64,000 nucleotides of DNA, from contig NW_027192670.1 of the NCBI RefSeq assembly GCF_949987515.2, forward strand, positions 434,001 through 498,000, written 5' to 3'. Positions 1 through 13,872 of this stretch are shown in pieces. The stretch is from Delphinus delphis. Its lineage: Eukaryota; Chordata; Mammalia; Artiodactyla; Delphinidae. The notes beneath the pieces were generated by a model. That model saw only the letters and a program-made list of their open reading frames with translations, did no database searches and was not told the origin of the DNA. The position numbers were made by a program, and so were the translations under genes. The first letter of the stretch is position 1, and every line of letters starts with the position of its first letter.

Positions 1-1585
1 TGTCCTGAATATATTCAGGAAAAAACGCATACGCCCTTTTTGGCCAACCAAGCAAGCTTGCAAAGGAAATCTGCACTACAATGAAGTCTCACTTCCCCCC
101 GGTCAAAAGGGCCATCTGAAAAAAGTGTAAAATCCAGAAAGGCAGGACAGGCCATGGAGAACTGGGAGCCTTGTTATGCTGATGGGCGGGATGTAAATTG
201 CCAACAACCACTCGGGAGAAGTGTATGGTGTTTCCTGAAACATCTAAAAAACAAAGCAACAGAACCTAGGGCACTTCCACTTATGGTCCTATAGCTTAGG
301 GAAATTAAAATCAAAAAGACACAGCCACCCCAAAGTTTGGAACGGCTCTGTTTACAAGAACCTCGTTTACAGTACAAGTTCAACATCGCAGAAAGTGAAA
401 AATGGATAAAGAACTTGTGGTATTTACTTACAAAGCAATATCACTCAGCAATGAAATCTGTGTCATCAGGCCCTTAGCAGCACAATGAGTGGATTCAGGT
501 ATGATGATTCTAACTGAAGTAAGTCACACAGAAAAAGAAACATCATAAGATATCAGTAATACACGGAATGTAAACTTTGCTACACAGGAACTGAATTACA
601 GAACAGAACAGGGTCTCAAATTTAGAAAACCAACTTATGCTTGCTTAAGGGGAATGGTGAGTTGGGGTGCTGCATAAAACCAGAGATTGAAATGAGCACA
701 GATAAAGTTCCTTAGGCCAAATATGGAATAGACAAGAGCTACTCCTTGCTCAACGAAATGGACTCAACACCCCATATTAAACGCCTAAGAACGTACCTGA
801 CTAGTAAGTATCTTAAAACCTATGGATTGCTATGTCTCCGAAAGAGAATCAAGCATGTGTACAGGGGCATAAACGCAGCAGTGATAGGATTGGAGAGGTT
901 CGGTGAGCAAATGAAGACCCTTTGAAGTCATATTGCATGGTACCCATTCCACGGGTTTCAGCTACCCAGGTTTAAGGTATTCTTCCTTCAGCTAAAACAT
1001 GCATGTGGAACCTAGAGTATGATCAACCATGTGATCGGGAGACGTGTTCAAATATGTGTCAGTTTTCCTCCCCTGGTACTCGGGTGCAACATTCCAGACG
1101 CTTTACTAACACTCTCCCCAGTTGGAGAGTCAGTCCCTTTAACATCCTGTTTGGCCCAGTTTGCAATTTCTGCGGAAGATGAACAGGAATAGCGAGAACC
1201 AATGAGAGGCTAGCTGGAGGTGTCTGGACGGGCAAATTTAACTCTCATTTCCCACCAGGAAGAGGAATTAACCAAAGGCTCAGCAGGCCGGGCCGGAACC
1301 AGATTAGGGCCTGAAGCCATCCTGCGGTGTTGCGGCCAGGTCACAAGAAAGCGAGTTGAAGAAAGGAGCTCAGGAGCACTGTAATTCACAAACCTGCAGA
1401 GTTATAAATGACAGCTATCGTCCAAAAATAGACTGAAGTAAGGCTGCCAAGAGGACTTGAAAGCGGGGCAGAATTGCAGGAAACCGATTTCAGGAGGTAG
1501 ACTGGAATTGCATTGAAAGCATAGGAAAAGAGGCAGAACGTCCACAATGATGCACTTGGCCAAAAAGGGCGTATGCGTTTTTTCC
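1..1585. repeat. Satellite unit 1, type A, cut by window edge
   Basis: The window opens inside the palindrome, so only its right arm (to 47) and a few left-arm bases are present. The marker region near 410 is type A (TTTACTTACAAAGC) but begins GAACTTG as in type B, a mosaic. It shares private variants (TATGTGTCAG near 1055, TTTGGAACGG near 335) with the extra unit at 33990-35570, so the two probably share a recent source. Confidence 0.93.
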
Positions 1586-3163
1586 TGAATATATTCAGGA
1601 AAAAACGCATACGCACTTTTTGGCCAACCAAGCAAGCTTGCAAAGGAAATCTGCACTACAATGAAGTCTCACTTCCCCCCGGTCAAAAGGGCCATCTGAA
1701 AAAAGTGTAAAATCCAGAAAGGCAACAGGCCATTGAGAACTGGGAGCCTTGTTATGCTGATGGGCGGGATGTAAATTGCCAACAACCACTCGGGAGAAGT
1801 GTATGGTGTTTCCTGAAACATCTAAAAAACAAAGCAACAGAACCTAGGGCACTTCCACTTATGGTCCTATAGCTTAGGGAAATTAAAATCAAAAAGACAC
1901 AGCCACCCCAAAGTTTGGGACGCCTCTGTTTACAAGAACCTCGTTTACAGTACAAGTTCAACATCGCAGAAAGTGAAAAATGGATAAAGAAGTTGTGGTA
2001 TTTACTTACAAAGCAATATCACTCAGCAATGAAATCTGTGTCATCAGGCCCTTAGCATCACAATGAGTGGATTCAGGTATGATGATTCTAACTGAAATAA
2101 GTCACACAGAAAAAGAAACATCATAAGATATCAGTAATACACGGAATGTAAACTTGGCTACACAGGAACTGAATTACAGAACAGAAGAGGGTCTCAAATT
2201 TAGAAAACCAAATTATGCTTGCTTAAGGGTAAAGGTGAGTTGGGGTGCTGCATAAAACCAGAGATTGAAATGAGCACAGATAAAGTTCCTTAGGCCAAAT
2301 ATGGAATAGACAAGAGCTACTCCTTGCTCAACGAAATGGACTCAACACCGCATATTAAACGCCTAAGAATGTACCTGACTTGTAAGTATCGTAAAACCTA
2401 TGGATTGCTATGTCTCCGAAAGAGAATCAAGCATGTGTACAGGGGCATAAACGCAGCAGTGATAGGATTGGAGAGGTTCGGTGAGCAAATGAAGACCCTT
2501 TGAAGTCTTATTGCATGGTACCCATTACACGGGTCTCAACTCTCCAGGTTTAAGGTATTCTTCCTTCAGCTAAAACATGCATGAGGAACCCAGAGTATGA
2601 TCAACCATGTGAACGGGAGACGTGTTCAAATATGTCTCAGTTTTCCTCCCCTGGTACTCGGGTGCAACATTCCAGATGCTTTACTAACACTCTCCCCACT
2701 TGGAGAGTCAGCGCCTTTAACCTCCTGTTTGGCCCAGTTTGCAATTTCTGCGGAAGATGAACAGGAATAGCGAGAACCAATGAGAGGCTAGCTGGAGGTG
2801 TCTGGACGGGCAAATTTAACTCTCATTTCCCACCAGGAAGAGGAAATAACCAAAGGCTCAGCGTGCCGTACTGGAACCAGATTAGGGTCTGAAGGCATCC
2901 TGCGGTGTTGCGGCCAGCTCAAAAGAAAGCGAGTTGAAGAAAGGAGCTCAGGGGCACTGTAATTCACAAACCTGCAGAGTTATAAATGACAGCTATCATC
3001 CAAAAATAGACTGAAGTAAGGCTGCCAAGAGGACTTGAAAGCGGGGCAGAATTGCAGGAAACCGATTTCAGGAGGTAGACTGGAATTGCATTGAAAGCAT
3101 AGGAAAAGAGGCAGAACGTCCACAATGATGCACTTGGCCAAAAAGGGCGTATGCGTTTTTTCC
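1586..3163. repeat. Satellite unit 2, type A, first half of a duplicated dimer
   Basis: This 1,578-bp unit carries CAACAGGCCATTGAG near 1723 where most units read CAGGACAGGCCATGGAG. Its palindrome has an A for C mismatch in the right arm (ACGCACTTT). The same private variants recur 3,157 bp downstream in the unit at 4743. Confidence 0.95.
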
Positions 3164-4742
3164 TGAATATATTCAGGAAAAAACGCATACGCCCTTTTTG
3201 GCCAACCAAGCAAGCTTGCAAAGGAAATCTGCACTACAATGAAGTCTCACTTCCCCCCGGTCAAAAGGGCCATCTGAAAAAAGTGTAAAATCCAGAAAGG
3301 CAGGACAGGCCATGGAGAACTGGGAGCCTTGTTATGCTGATGGGCGGGATGTAAATTGCCAACAACCACTCGGGAGAAGTGTATGGTGTTTCCTGAAACA
3401 TCTAAAAAACAAAGCAACAGAGCCTAGGGCACTTCCACTTATGGTCTTATAGCATAGGGAAATTAAAATCAAAAAGACACAGCCACCCCAAAGTTTGGGA
3501 CGCCTCTGTTTACAAGAACCTCGTTAACAGTACAAGTTCAACATCGCAGAAAGTGAAAAATGGATAAAGAAGTTGTGGTATTTACTTACAAAACAATATC
3601 ACTCAGCAATGAAATCTATGTCATCAGGCCCTTAGCATCACAATGAGTGGATTCAGGTATGATGATTCTAACTGAAATAAGTCACACAGAAAAAGAAACA
3701 TCATAAGATATCAGTAATACACGGAATGTAAACTTGGCTACACAGGAACTGAATTACAGAACAGAACAGGGTCTCAAATATAGAAAACCAACTTATGCTT
3801 GCTTAAGGGGAAAGGTGAGTTGGGGTGCTGCATAAAACCAGAGATTGAAATGAGCACAGATAAAGTTCCTTAAGCCAAATATGGAATAGACAAGAGCTAC
3901 TCCTTGCTCAACGAAATGGACTCAACACCCCATATTAAACGCCTAAGAATGTACCTGACTAGTAAGTATCTTAAAACCTATGGATTGCTATGTCTCCGAA
4001 AGAGAATCAAGCATGTGTACAGGGGCATAAACGCAGCAGTGATAGGATTGGAGAGGTTCGGTGAGCAAATGAAGACACTTTGAAGTCATATTGCATGGTA
4101 CCCATTACACGGGTCTCAAATCTCCAGGTTTAAGGTATTCTTCCTTCAGCTAAAACATGCATGTGGAACCCAAGTATGATCAACCATGTGAACGGGAGAC
4201 GTGTTCAAATATGTCTCAGTTTTCCTCCCCTGGTACTCGGGTGCAACATTCCAGACGCTTTACTAACACTCTCCCCACTTGGAGAGTCAGCGCCTTTAAC
4301 CTCCTGTTTGGCCCAGTTTGCAATTTCTGCGGAAGATGAACAGGAATAGCGAGAACCAATGAGAGGCTAGCTGGAGGTGTCTGGACGGGCAAATTTAACT
4401 CTCATTTCCCACCAGGAAGAGGAATTAACCAAAGGCTCAGCAGGCCGGGCCGGAACCAGATTAGGGCCTGAAGCCATCCTGCGGTGTTGCGGCCAGGTCA
4501 CAAGAAAGCGAGTTGAAGAAAGGAGCTCAGGAGCACTGTAATTCACAAACCTGCAGAGTTATAAATGACAGCTATCGTCCAAAAATAGACTGAAGTAAGG
4601 CTGCCAAGAGGACTTGAAAGCGGGGCAGAATTGCAGGAAACCGATTTCAGGAGGTAGACTGGAATTGCATTGAAAGCATAGGAAAAGAGGCAGAACGTCC
4701 ACAATGATGCACTTGGCCAAAAAGGGCGTATGCGTTTTTTCC
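3164..4742. repeat. Satellite unit 3, type A, second half of a duplicated dimer
   Basis: This 1,579-bp unit has a perfect palindrome. Private variants (AGCATAGGG near 3452, GTTAACAG near 3525, GGAACCCAAG near 4165) recur 3,157 bp downstream. A single substitution at about 3447 was the only difference noticed by eye. Confidence 0.95.
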
Positions 4743-6320
4743 TGAATATATTCAGGAAAAAACGCATACGCACTTTTTGGCCAACCAAGCAAGCTTGCAA
4801 AGGAAATCTGCACTACAATGAAGTCTCACTTCCCCCCGGTCAAAAGGGCCATCTGAAAAAAGTGTAAAATCCAGAAAGGCAACAGGCCATTGAGAACTGG
4901 GAGCCTTGTTATGCTGATGGGCGGGATGTAAATTGCCAACAACCACTCGGGAGAAGTGTATGGTGTTTCCTGAAACATCTAAAAAACAAAGCAACAGAAC
5001 CTAGGGCACTTCCACTTATGGTCCTATAGCTTAGGGAAATTAAAATCAAAAAGACACAGCCACCCCAAAGTTTGGGACGCCTCTGTTTACAAGAACCTCG
5101 TTTACAGTACAAGTTCAACATCGCAGAAAGTGAAAAATGGATAAAGAAGTTGTGGTATTTACTTACAAAGCAATATCACTCAGCAATGAAATCTGTGTCA
5201 TCAGGCCCTTAGCATCACAATGAGTGGATTCAGGTATGATGATTCTAACTGAAATAAGTCACACAGAAAAAGAAACATCATAAGATATCAGTAATACACG
5301 GAATGTAAACTTGGCTACACAGGAACTGAATTACAGAACAGAAGAGGGTCTCAAATTTAGAAAACCAAATTATGCTTGCTTAAGGGTAAAGGTGAGTTGG
5401 GGTGCTGCATAAAACCAGAGATTGAAATGAGCACAGATAAAGTTCCTTAGGCCAAATATGGAATAGACAAGAGCTACTCCTTGCTCAACGAAATGGACTC
5501 AACACCGCATATTAAACGCCTAAGAATGTACCTGACTTGTAAGTATCGTAAAACCTATGGATTGCTATGTCTCCGAAAGAGAATCAAGCATGTGTACAGG
5601 GGCATAAACGCAGCAGTGATAGGATTGGAGAGGTTCGGTGAGCAAATGAAGACCCTTTGAAGTCTTATTGCATGGTACCCATTACACGGGTCTCAACTCT
5701 CCAGGTTTAAGGTATTCTTCCTTCAGCTAAAACATGCATGAGGAACCCAGAGTATGATCAACCATGTGAACGGGAGACGTGTTCAAATATGTCTCAGTTT
5801 TCCTCCCCTGGTACTCGGGTGCAACATTCCAGATGCTTTACTAACACTCTCCCCACTTGGAGAGTCAGCGCCTTTAACCTCCTGTTTGGCCCAGTTTGCA
5901 ATTTCTGCGGAAGATGAACAGGAATAGCGAGAACCAATGAGAGGCTAGCTGGAGGTGTCTGGACGGGCAAATTTAACTCTCATTTCCCACCAGGAAGAGG
6001 AAATAACCAAAGGCTCAGCGTGCCGTACTGGAACCAGATTAGGGTCTGAAGGCATCCTGCGGTGTTGCGGCCAGCTCAAAAGAAAGCGAGTTGAAGAAAG
6101 GAGCTCAGGGGCACTGTAATTCACAAACCTGCAGAGTTATAAATGACAGCTATCATCCAAAAATAGACTGAAGTAAGGCTGCCAAGAGGACTTGAAAGCG
6201 GGGCAGAATTGCAGGAAACCGATTTCAGGAGGTAGACTGGAATTGCATTGAAAGCATAGGAAAAGAGGCAGAACGTCCACAATGATGCACTTGGCCAAAA
6301 AGGGCGTATGCGTTTTTTCC
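4743..6320. repeat. Satellite unit 4, copy of unit 2
   Basis: This 1,578-bp unit carries the same private variants as the unit at 1586, including the A mismatch in the right palindrome arm. It is the first half of the second dimer. Confidence 0.95.
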
Positions 6321-7557
6321 TGAATATATTCAGGAAAAAACGCATACGCCCTTTTTGGCCAACCAAGCAAGCTTGCAAAGGAAATCTGCACTACAATGAA
6401 GTCTCACTTCCCCCCGGTCAAAAGGGCCATCTGAAAAAAGTGTAAAATCCAGAAAGGCAGGACAGGCCATGGAGAACTGGGAGCCTTGTTATGCTGATGG
6501 GCGGGATGTAAATTGCCAACAACCACTCGGGAGAAGTGTATGGTGTTTCCTGAAACATCTAAAAAACAAAGCAACAGAGCCTAGGGCACTTCCACTTATG
6601 GTCCTATAGCATAGGGAAATTAAAATCAAAAAGACACAGCCACCCCAAAGTTTGGGACGCCTCTGTTTACAAGAACCTCGTTAACAGTACAAGTTCAACA
6701 TCGCAGAAAGTGAAAAATGGATAAAGAAGTTGTGGTATTTACTTACAAAACAATATCACTCAGCAATGAAATCTATGTCATCAGGCCCTTAGCATCACAA
6801 TGAGTGGATTCAGGTATGATGATTCTAACTGAAATAAGTCACACAGAAAAAGAAACATCATAAGATATCAGTAATACACGGAATGTAAACTTGGCTACAC
6901 AGGAACTGAATTACAGAACAGAACAGGGTCTCAAATATAGAAAACCAACTTATGCTTGCTTAAGGGGAAAGGTGAGTTGGGGTGCTGCATAAAACCAGAG
7001 ATTGAAATGAGCACAGATAAAGTTCCTTAAGCCAAATATGGAATAGACAAGAGCTACTCCTTGCTCAACGAAATGGACTCAACACCCCATATTAAACGCC
7101 TAAGAATGTACCTGACTAGTAAGTATCTTAAAACCTATGGATTGCTATGTCTCCGAAAGAGAATCAAGCATGTGTACAGGGGCATAAACGCAGCAGTGAT
7201 AGGATTGGAGAGGTTCGGTGAGCAAATGAAGACACTTTGAAGTCATATTGCATGGTACCCATTACACGGGTCTCAAATCTCCAGGTTTAAGGTATTCTTC
7301 CTTCAGCTAAAACATGCATGTGGAACCCAAGTATGATCAACCATGTGAACGGGAGACGTGTTCAAATATGTCTCAGTTTTCCTCCCCTGGTACTCGGGTG
7401 CAACATTCCAGACGCTTTACTAACACTCTCCCCACTTGGAGAGTCAGCGCCTTTAACCTCCTGTTTGGCCCAGTTTGCAATTTCTGCGGAAGATGAACAG
7501 GAATAGCGAGAACCAATGAGAGGCTAGCTGGAGGTGTCTGGACGGGCAAATTATTCC
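6321..7557. repeat. Satellite unit 5, copy of unit 3 with 341-bp deletion
   Basis: This unit is 1,237 bp, not about 1,578. It follows the unit at 3164 up to 7552 (GGGCAAATT), then a single unmatched A at 7553 joins it to the middle of the next palindrome's left arm (TTCCTGAATA). The lost part is the last 341 bp of the unit, including the region shared by all other units just before the palindrome and the outer half of the left arm. Confidence 0.95.
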
Positions 7558-7599
7558 TGAATATATTCAGGAAAAAACGCATACGCCCTTTTTGGCCAA
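7554..7599. repeat. Half-destroyed palindrome at a deletion junction
   Basis: The right arm is complete to the GGCCAA end, but the left arm survives only from TTCC inward. The junction has one filler base and no microhomology. Confidence 0.9.
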
Positions 7600-9134
7600 C
7601 CAAGCAAGCTTGCAAAGGAAATCTGCACTACAATGAATTCTCACTTCCCCCCGGTCAAAAGGGCCATCTGAAAAAAGTGTAAAATCCAGAAAGGCAGGAC
7701 AGGCCATGGAGAACTGGGAGCCTTGTTATGCTGATGGGCGGGATGTAAATTGCCAACAGACACTCGGGAGAAGTGTATGGTGTTTCCTGAAACATCTAAA
7801 AAACAAAGCAACAGAGCCTAGGGCACTGCCACTTATGGTCCTATAGCTTAGGGAAATTAAAATCAAAAAGACACTGCCACCCCAGTTTGGCATGCCTCTG
7901 TTTACAAGAACCTAGTTTACAGTACAAGTTCATCATCGCAGAAAGTGAAAAATGGATAAAGAAGTTGTGGTATTTACTTACAAAGCAATATCACTCAGCA
8001 ATGAAATCTATGTCATCAGGCCATTAGCATCACAATGAGTGGATTCAGGTATGGTGATTCTAACTGAAATAAGTCACACAGAAAAAGAAACATCATAAGA
8101 TATCAGTAATACATGGAATGTAAACTTGGCTACACAGGAACTGAATTACAGAACAGAACAGGGTCTCAAATTTAGAAAACCAACTTATGCTTGCTTAAGG
8201 GTAAAGGTGAGTTGGGGTGCTGCATAAAACCAGAGATTGAAATGAGCACAGATAAAGTTCCTTAAGTCAAATATGGAATAGACAAGAGCTACTCCTTGCT
8301 CAACGAAATGGACTCAACACCGCATATTAAACGCCTAAGAATGTACCTGACTAGTAAGTATCGTAAAACCTATGGATTGCTATGTCTCCAAAAGAGAATC
8401 AAGCATGTGTACAGGGGCATAAACGCAGCAGTGATAGGATTGGAGAGGTTCGGTGAGCAAATGAAGACCCTTTGAAGTCATATTGCATGGTACCCATTAC
8501 ACGGGTCTCAACTCTCCAGGTTTAAGGTATTCTTCCTTCAGCTAAAACATGCATGTGGAACCCAAGTATGATCAACCATGTGAACGGGAGACGTGTTCAA
8601 ATATGTCTCAGTTTTCCTCCCCTGGTAATTGGGTGCAACATTCCAGACGCTTTACTAACACTCTCCCCACTTGGAGAGTCAGCGCCTTTAACCTCCTGTT
8701 TGGCCCAGTTTGCAATTTCTGCGGAAGATGAACAGGAATAGCGAGAACCAATGAGAGGCTAGCTGGAGGTGTCTGGACGGGCAAATTTAACTCTCATTTC
8801 CCACCAGGAAGAGGAAATAACCAAAGGCTCAGCGTGCCGTACCGGAACAAGATTAGGGCCTGAAGCCATCCTGCGGTGTTGCAGCCAGCTCAAAAGAAAG
8901 CGAGTTGCAGAAAGGAGCTCAGGGGCACTGTAATTCACAAACCTGCAGAGTTATAAATGACAGCTATCGTCCTAAAATAGACTGAAGTAAGGCTGCCAAG
9001 AGGACTTGAAAGCGGGGCAGAATTGCAGGAAACCGATTTCAGGAGGTAGACTGGAATTGTATTGAAAGCATAGGAAAAGAGGCAGAACGTCCACAATGAT
9101 GCACTTGGCCAAAAAGGGCGTATGCGTTTTTTCC
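7558..9134. repeat. Satellite unit 6, type A
   Basis: This 1,577-bp unit begins at the palindrome left incomplete by the deletion. A GAATTC appears near 7636 where other units read GAAGTC. CTGGTAATTGGG near 8622 is private to this unit. Confidence 0.94.
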
Positions 9135-10714
9135 TGAATATATTCAGGAAAAAACGCATACGCCCTTTTTGGCCAACCAAGCAAGCTTGTAAAGGAAATC
9201 TGCACTACAATGAAGTCTCACTTCCCCCCGGTCAAAAGGGCCATCTGAAAAAAGTGTAAAATCCAGAAAGGCAGGACAGGCCATGGAGAACTGGGAGCCT
9301 TGTTATGCTGATGGGCGGGATGTAAATTGCCAACAGACACTCGGGAGAAGTGTATGGTGTTTCCTGAAACATCTAAAAAACAAAGCAACAGAGCCTAGGG
9401 CACTGCCACTTATGGTCCTATAGCTTAGGGAAATTAAAATCAAAAAGACACAGCCACCCCAAAGTTTGGGACGCCTCTGTTTACAAGAACCTCGTTCACA
9501 GTACAAGTTCAACATCGCAGAAAGTGAAAAATGGATAAAGAACTTGTGGTACTTACGTACAATGCAGTATCACTCAGCAATGAAATCTATGTCATCAGGC
9601 CCTTCGCAGCACAATGAGTGGATTCAGGTACGATGATTCTAACTGAAATAAGTCACACAGAAAAAGAAACATCATAAGATATCAGTAATACACGGAATGG
9701 AAACTTGGCTACACAGGAACTGAATTACAGAACAGAACAGGGTCTCAAATTTAGAAAACCAACTTATGCTTGCTTAAGGGGAAAGGTGAGTTGGGTTGCT
9801 GCATAAAACCAGAGATTGAAATGAGCACAGATAAAGTTCCTTAGGCCAAATATGGAATAGACAAGAGCTACTCCTTGCTCAACGAAATGGACTCAACACC
9901 GCATATCAAACGCCTAAGAATGTACCTGACTAGTAAGTATCTTAAAACCTATGGATTGCTATGTCTCCGAAAGAGAATCAAGCATGTGTACAGGGGCATA
10001 AACGCAGCAGTGATAGGATTGGAGAGGTTCGGTGAGCAAATGAAGACCCTTTGAAGTCATATTGCATGGTACCCATTCCACGGGTCTCAACTACCCAGGT
10101 TTTAGGTATTCTTCCTTCAGCTAAAACATGCATGTGGAACCCAGAGTATGATCAACCATGTGATCGGGAGCCGTGTTCAAATATGTCTCAGTTTTCCTAC
10201 CCTGGTACTCGGGTGCAACATTCCAGACGCTTTACTAACACTCTCCACACTTGGAGAGTCAGCGCCCTTAACCTCCTGTTTGGCCCAGTTTGCAATTTCT
10301 GCGGAAGATGAACAGGAATAGCGAGAACCAATGAGAGGCTAGCTGGAGGTGTCTGGACGGGCAAATTTAACTCTCATTTCCCACCAGGAAGAGGAAATAA
10401 CCAAAGGCTCAGCGTGCCATACCGGAACCAGATTAGGGCCTGAAGCCATCCTGCGGTGTTGCGGCCAGCTCAAAAGAAAGCGAGTTGAAGAAAGGAGCTC
10501 AGGGGCACTGTAATTCACAAACCTGCAGAGTTATAAATGACAGCTATTGTCCAAAAATAAACTGAAGTAAGGCTGCCAAGAGGACTTGAAAGCGGGGCAG
10601 AATTGCAGGAAACCGATTTCAGGAGGTAGACTGGAATTGCATTGAAAGCATAGGAAAAGAGGCAGAACGTCCACAATGATGCACTTGGCCAAAAAGGGCG
10701 TATGCGTTTTTTCC
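9135..10714. repeat. Satellite unit 7, type B
   Basis: This 1,580-bp unit has the type B marker GTGGTACTTACGTACAATGC near 9546, the first B unit in the window. Its distal part, from about 10050, is the left end of the large duplication that recurs at about 31130. Confidence 0.94.
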
Positions 10715-12294
10715 TGAATATATTCAGGAAAAAACGCATACGCACTTTTTGGCCAACCAAGCAAGCTGGCAAAGGAAATCTGCACTACAATGAAGTCTCA
10801 CTTCCCCCCGGTCAAAAGGGCCATCTGAAAAAAGTGTAAAATCCAGAAAGGCAGGACAGGCAATGGAGAACTGGGAGCCTTGTTATGCTGATGGGCGGGA
10901 TGTAAATTGCCAACAACCACTCGGGAGAAGTGTATGGTGTTTCCTGAAACATCTAAAAAACAAAGCAACAGAGCCTAGGGCACTTCCACTTATGGTCCTA
11001 TAGCTTAGGGAAATTAAAATCAAAAAGACACAGCCACCCCAAAGTTTGGGACGCCTCTGTTTACAAGAACCTCGTTAACAGTACAAGTTCAACATCGCAG
11101 AAAGTGAAAAATGGATAAAGAAGTTGTGGTATTTACTTACAAAGCAATATCACTCAGCAATGAAATCTGTATCATCAGGCCCTTAGCAGCACATTGAGTG
11201 GATTCAGGTATGATGATTCTAACTGAAGTAAGTCACACAGAAAAAGAAACATCATAAGATATCAGTAATACACGGAATGTAAACTTGGCTACACAGGAAC
11301 TGAATTACAGAACAGAACAGGGTCTCAAATTTAGAAAACCAACTTATGCTTGCTTAAGGGTAAAGGTGAGTTTGGGTGCTGCATAAAACCAGAGATTGAA
11401 ATGAGCACAGATAAAGTTCCTTAAGTCAAATATGGAATAGACAAGAGCTACTCCTTGCTCAACGAAATGGACTCAACACCGCATATTAAACGCCTAAGAA
11501 TGTACCTGACTAGTAAGTATCTTAAAACCTATGGATTGCTATGTCTCCGAAAGAGAATCAAGCATGTGTACAGGGGCATAAACGCAGCAGTGATAGGATT
11601 GGAGAGGTTCGGTGAGCAAATGAAGACCCTTTGAAGTCATATTGCATGGTACCCATTCCACGGGTTTCAACTACCCAGGTTTTAGGTATTCTTCCTTCAG
11701 CTAAAATATGCATGTGGAACGTAGAGTATGATCTACCATGTGATCGGGAGACGTGTTCAAATATGTCTCAGTTTTCGTAGGCTGGTACTCGGGTGCAACA
11801 TTCCAGACGCTTTACTAACACTCTCCCCACTTGGCGAGTCAGTCCCTTTAACCTCCTGTTTCGCCCAGTTTGCAATTTCTGTGAAAGATGAACAGGAATA
11901 GCGAGTATCAATGAGAGACTAGCTGGAGGTGTCTGGACGGGCAAATTTAACTCTCATTTCCCACCAGGAAGAGGAATTAACCAAAGGCTCAGCGTGCCGT
12001 GCAGGAACAAGATTAGGGCCTGAAGCCATCCTGCGGTGTTGCGGCCAGGTCACAAGAAAGCGAGTTGAAGAAAGGAGCTCAGGGGCACTGTAATTCACAA
12101 ACCTGCAGAGTTATAAATTACAGCTATCGTCCAAAAATAGACTGAAGTAAGGCTGCCAAGAGGACTTGAAAGCGGGGCAGAATTGCAGGAAACCGATTTC
12201 AGGAGGTAGACAGGAATTGCATTTCAAGCATAGGAAATGAGGCAGAACGTCCACAGTGATGCACTAGGCCAAAAAGGGCGTATGCGTTTTTTCC
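10715..12294. repeat. Satellite unit 8, type A
   Basis: This 1,580-bp unit has near-identical sequence 21,080 bp downstream (31795-33374). Shared private variants include GCAAGCTGGC near 10760 and TTCGTAGGCTGG near 11774. Confidence 0.94.
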
Positions 12295-13872
12295 TGAATA
12301 TATTCAGGAAAAAACGCATACGCCCTTTTTGGCCAACCAAGCAAGCTTGCAAAGGAAATCTGCACTACAATGAAGTCTCACTTCCCCCCGGTCAAAAGGG
12401 CCATCAGAATAAAGTGTAAAATCCAGAAAGGCAGGACAGGCCATGGAGAACTGGGAGCCTTGTTATGCTGATGGGCGGGATGTAAATTGCCAACAGACAA
12501 TCGGGAGAAGTGTATGGTGTTTCCTGAAACATCTAAAAAACAAAGCAACAGAGCCTAGGGCACTTCCACTTATGGTCCTATAGCTTAGGGAAATTAATTT
12601 CAAAAAGACACAGCAACCCCAATATTTGGGACGGCTCTTTTTACAGGAATCTCTTCTACGGCACAAGTTAAATATCCCAGAGAGCAAATAATGGATAAAG
12701 AAGTTGCGGTACTTATGTACAACAGAATACCACTCAGCAATGAAATCTATGTCACCAGGCCCGTACCAGCATAATGAGTGGATTGAGGCACGATGATTCT
12801 AAGTGAAATAAGTCACACAGAAAAAGAAACATCATAAGGTATCACTAATACACGGAATGTGAACTTGGCTACACAGGAACTGAATTACAGAACACAACAG
12901 GGTCTCAAATTTAGAAAACCAACTTATGCTTGCTTAAGGGGAAAGGTGAGTTGGGGTGCTGCATAAAACCAGAGATTGAAATGAGCACAGATAAAGTTCC
13001 TTAAGCCAAATATGGAATAGACAAGAGCTACTCCTTGCTCAACGAAATGGACTCAACACCGCATATTAAACGCCTAAGAATGTACCTGACTAGTAAGTAT
13101 CGTAAAACCTACGGATGGCTATGTCTCCAAAAGAGAATCAAGCATGTGTACAGGGGCATAAACGCAGCAGTGATAGGATTGGAGAGGTTCGGTGAGCAAA
13201 TGAAGACCTTTGAAGTCATATTGCATGGTACCCATTACACGGGTCTCAAATCTCCAGGTTTAAGGTATTCTTCCTTCAGCTAAAACATGCATGAGGAACC
13301 CAGAGTATGATCAACCATGTGAACGGGAGACGTGTTCAAATATATCTCAGTTTTCCTCCCCTGGTACTCGGGTGCAACATTCCAGACGCTTTACTAACAC
13401 TCTCCCCACTTGGAGAGTCAGCGCCTTTAACCTCCTGTTTGGCCCAGTTTGCAATTTCTGCGGAAGATGAACAGGAATAGCGAGAACCAATGGAGACTAG
13501 CTGGAGGTGTCTGGACGGGCAAATTTAACTCTCATTTCCTACCAGGAAGAGGAATTAACCAAAGGCTCAGCGTGCCATGCCAGAACCAGATTAGGGCCTG
13601 AAGCCATCCTGCGGTGTTGCGGCCAGGTCACAAGAAAGCGAGTTGAAGAAAGGAGCTCAGGGGCACTGTAATTCACAAACCTGCAGAGTTATAAATGACA
13701 GCTATCGTCCAAAAATAGACTGAAGTAAGGCTGCCAAGAGGACTTGAAAGCGGGGCAGAATTGCAGGAAACCGATTTCAGGAGGTAGACTGGAATTGCAT
13801 TTCAAGCATAGGAAAAGAGGCAGAACGTCCACAATGATGCACTTGGCCAAAAAGGGCGTATGCGTTTTTTCC
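12295..13872. repeat. Satellite unit 9, type C head with A-like tail
   Basis: This 1,578-bp unit starts with the type C marker GCGGTACTTATGTACAACAG near 12706. Its first part matches 33375 onward (offset 21,080). From somewhere between about 12860 and 12955 it instead matches the following unit of the other copy (offset 22,659). It is therefore a fusion of what are two consecutive units in the downstream duplicate. Confidence 0.9.

Noticed and set aside
1386..1656. Repeated small ORFs (84-85 codons, minus strand) present in almost every unit as a possible gene family
   Set aside because: They are overlapping frames of a homogenised satellite crossing a palindrome, with no initiation context, domain or codon bias. 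Frame openness differs in the oldest unit.
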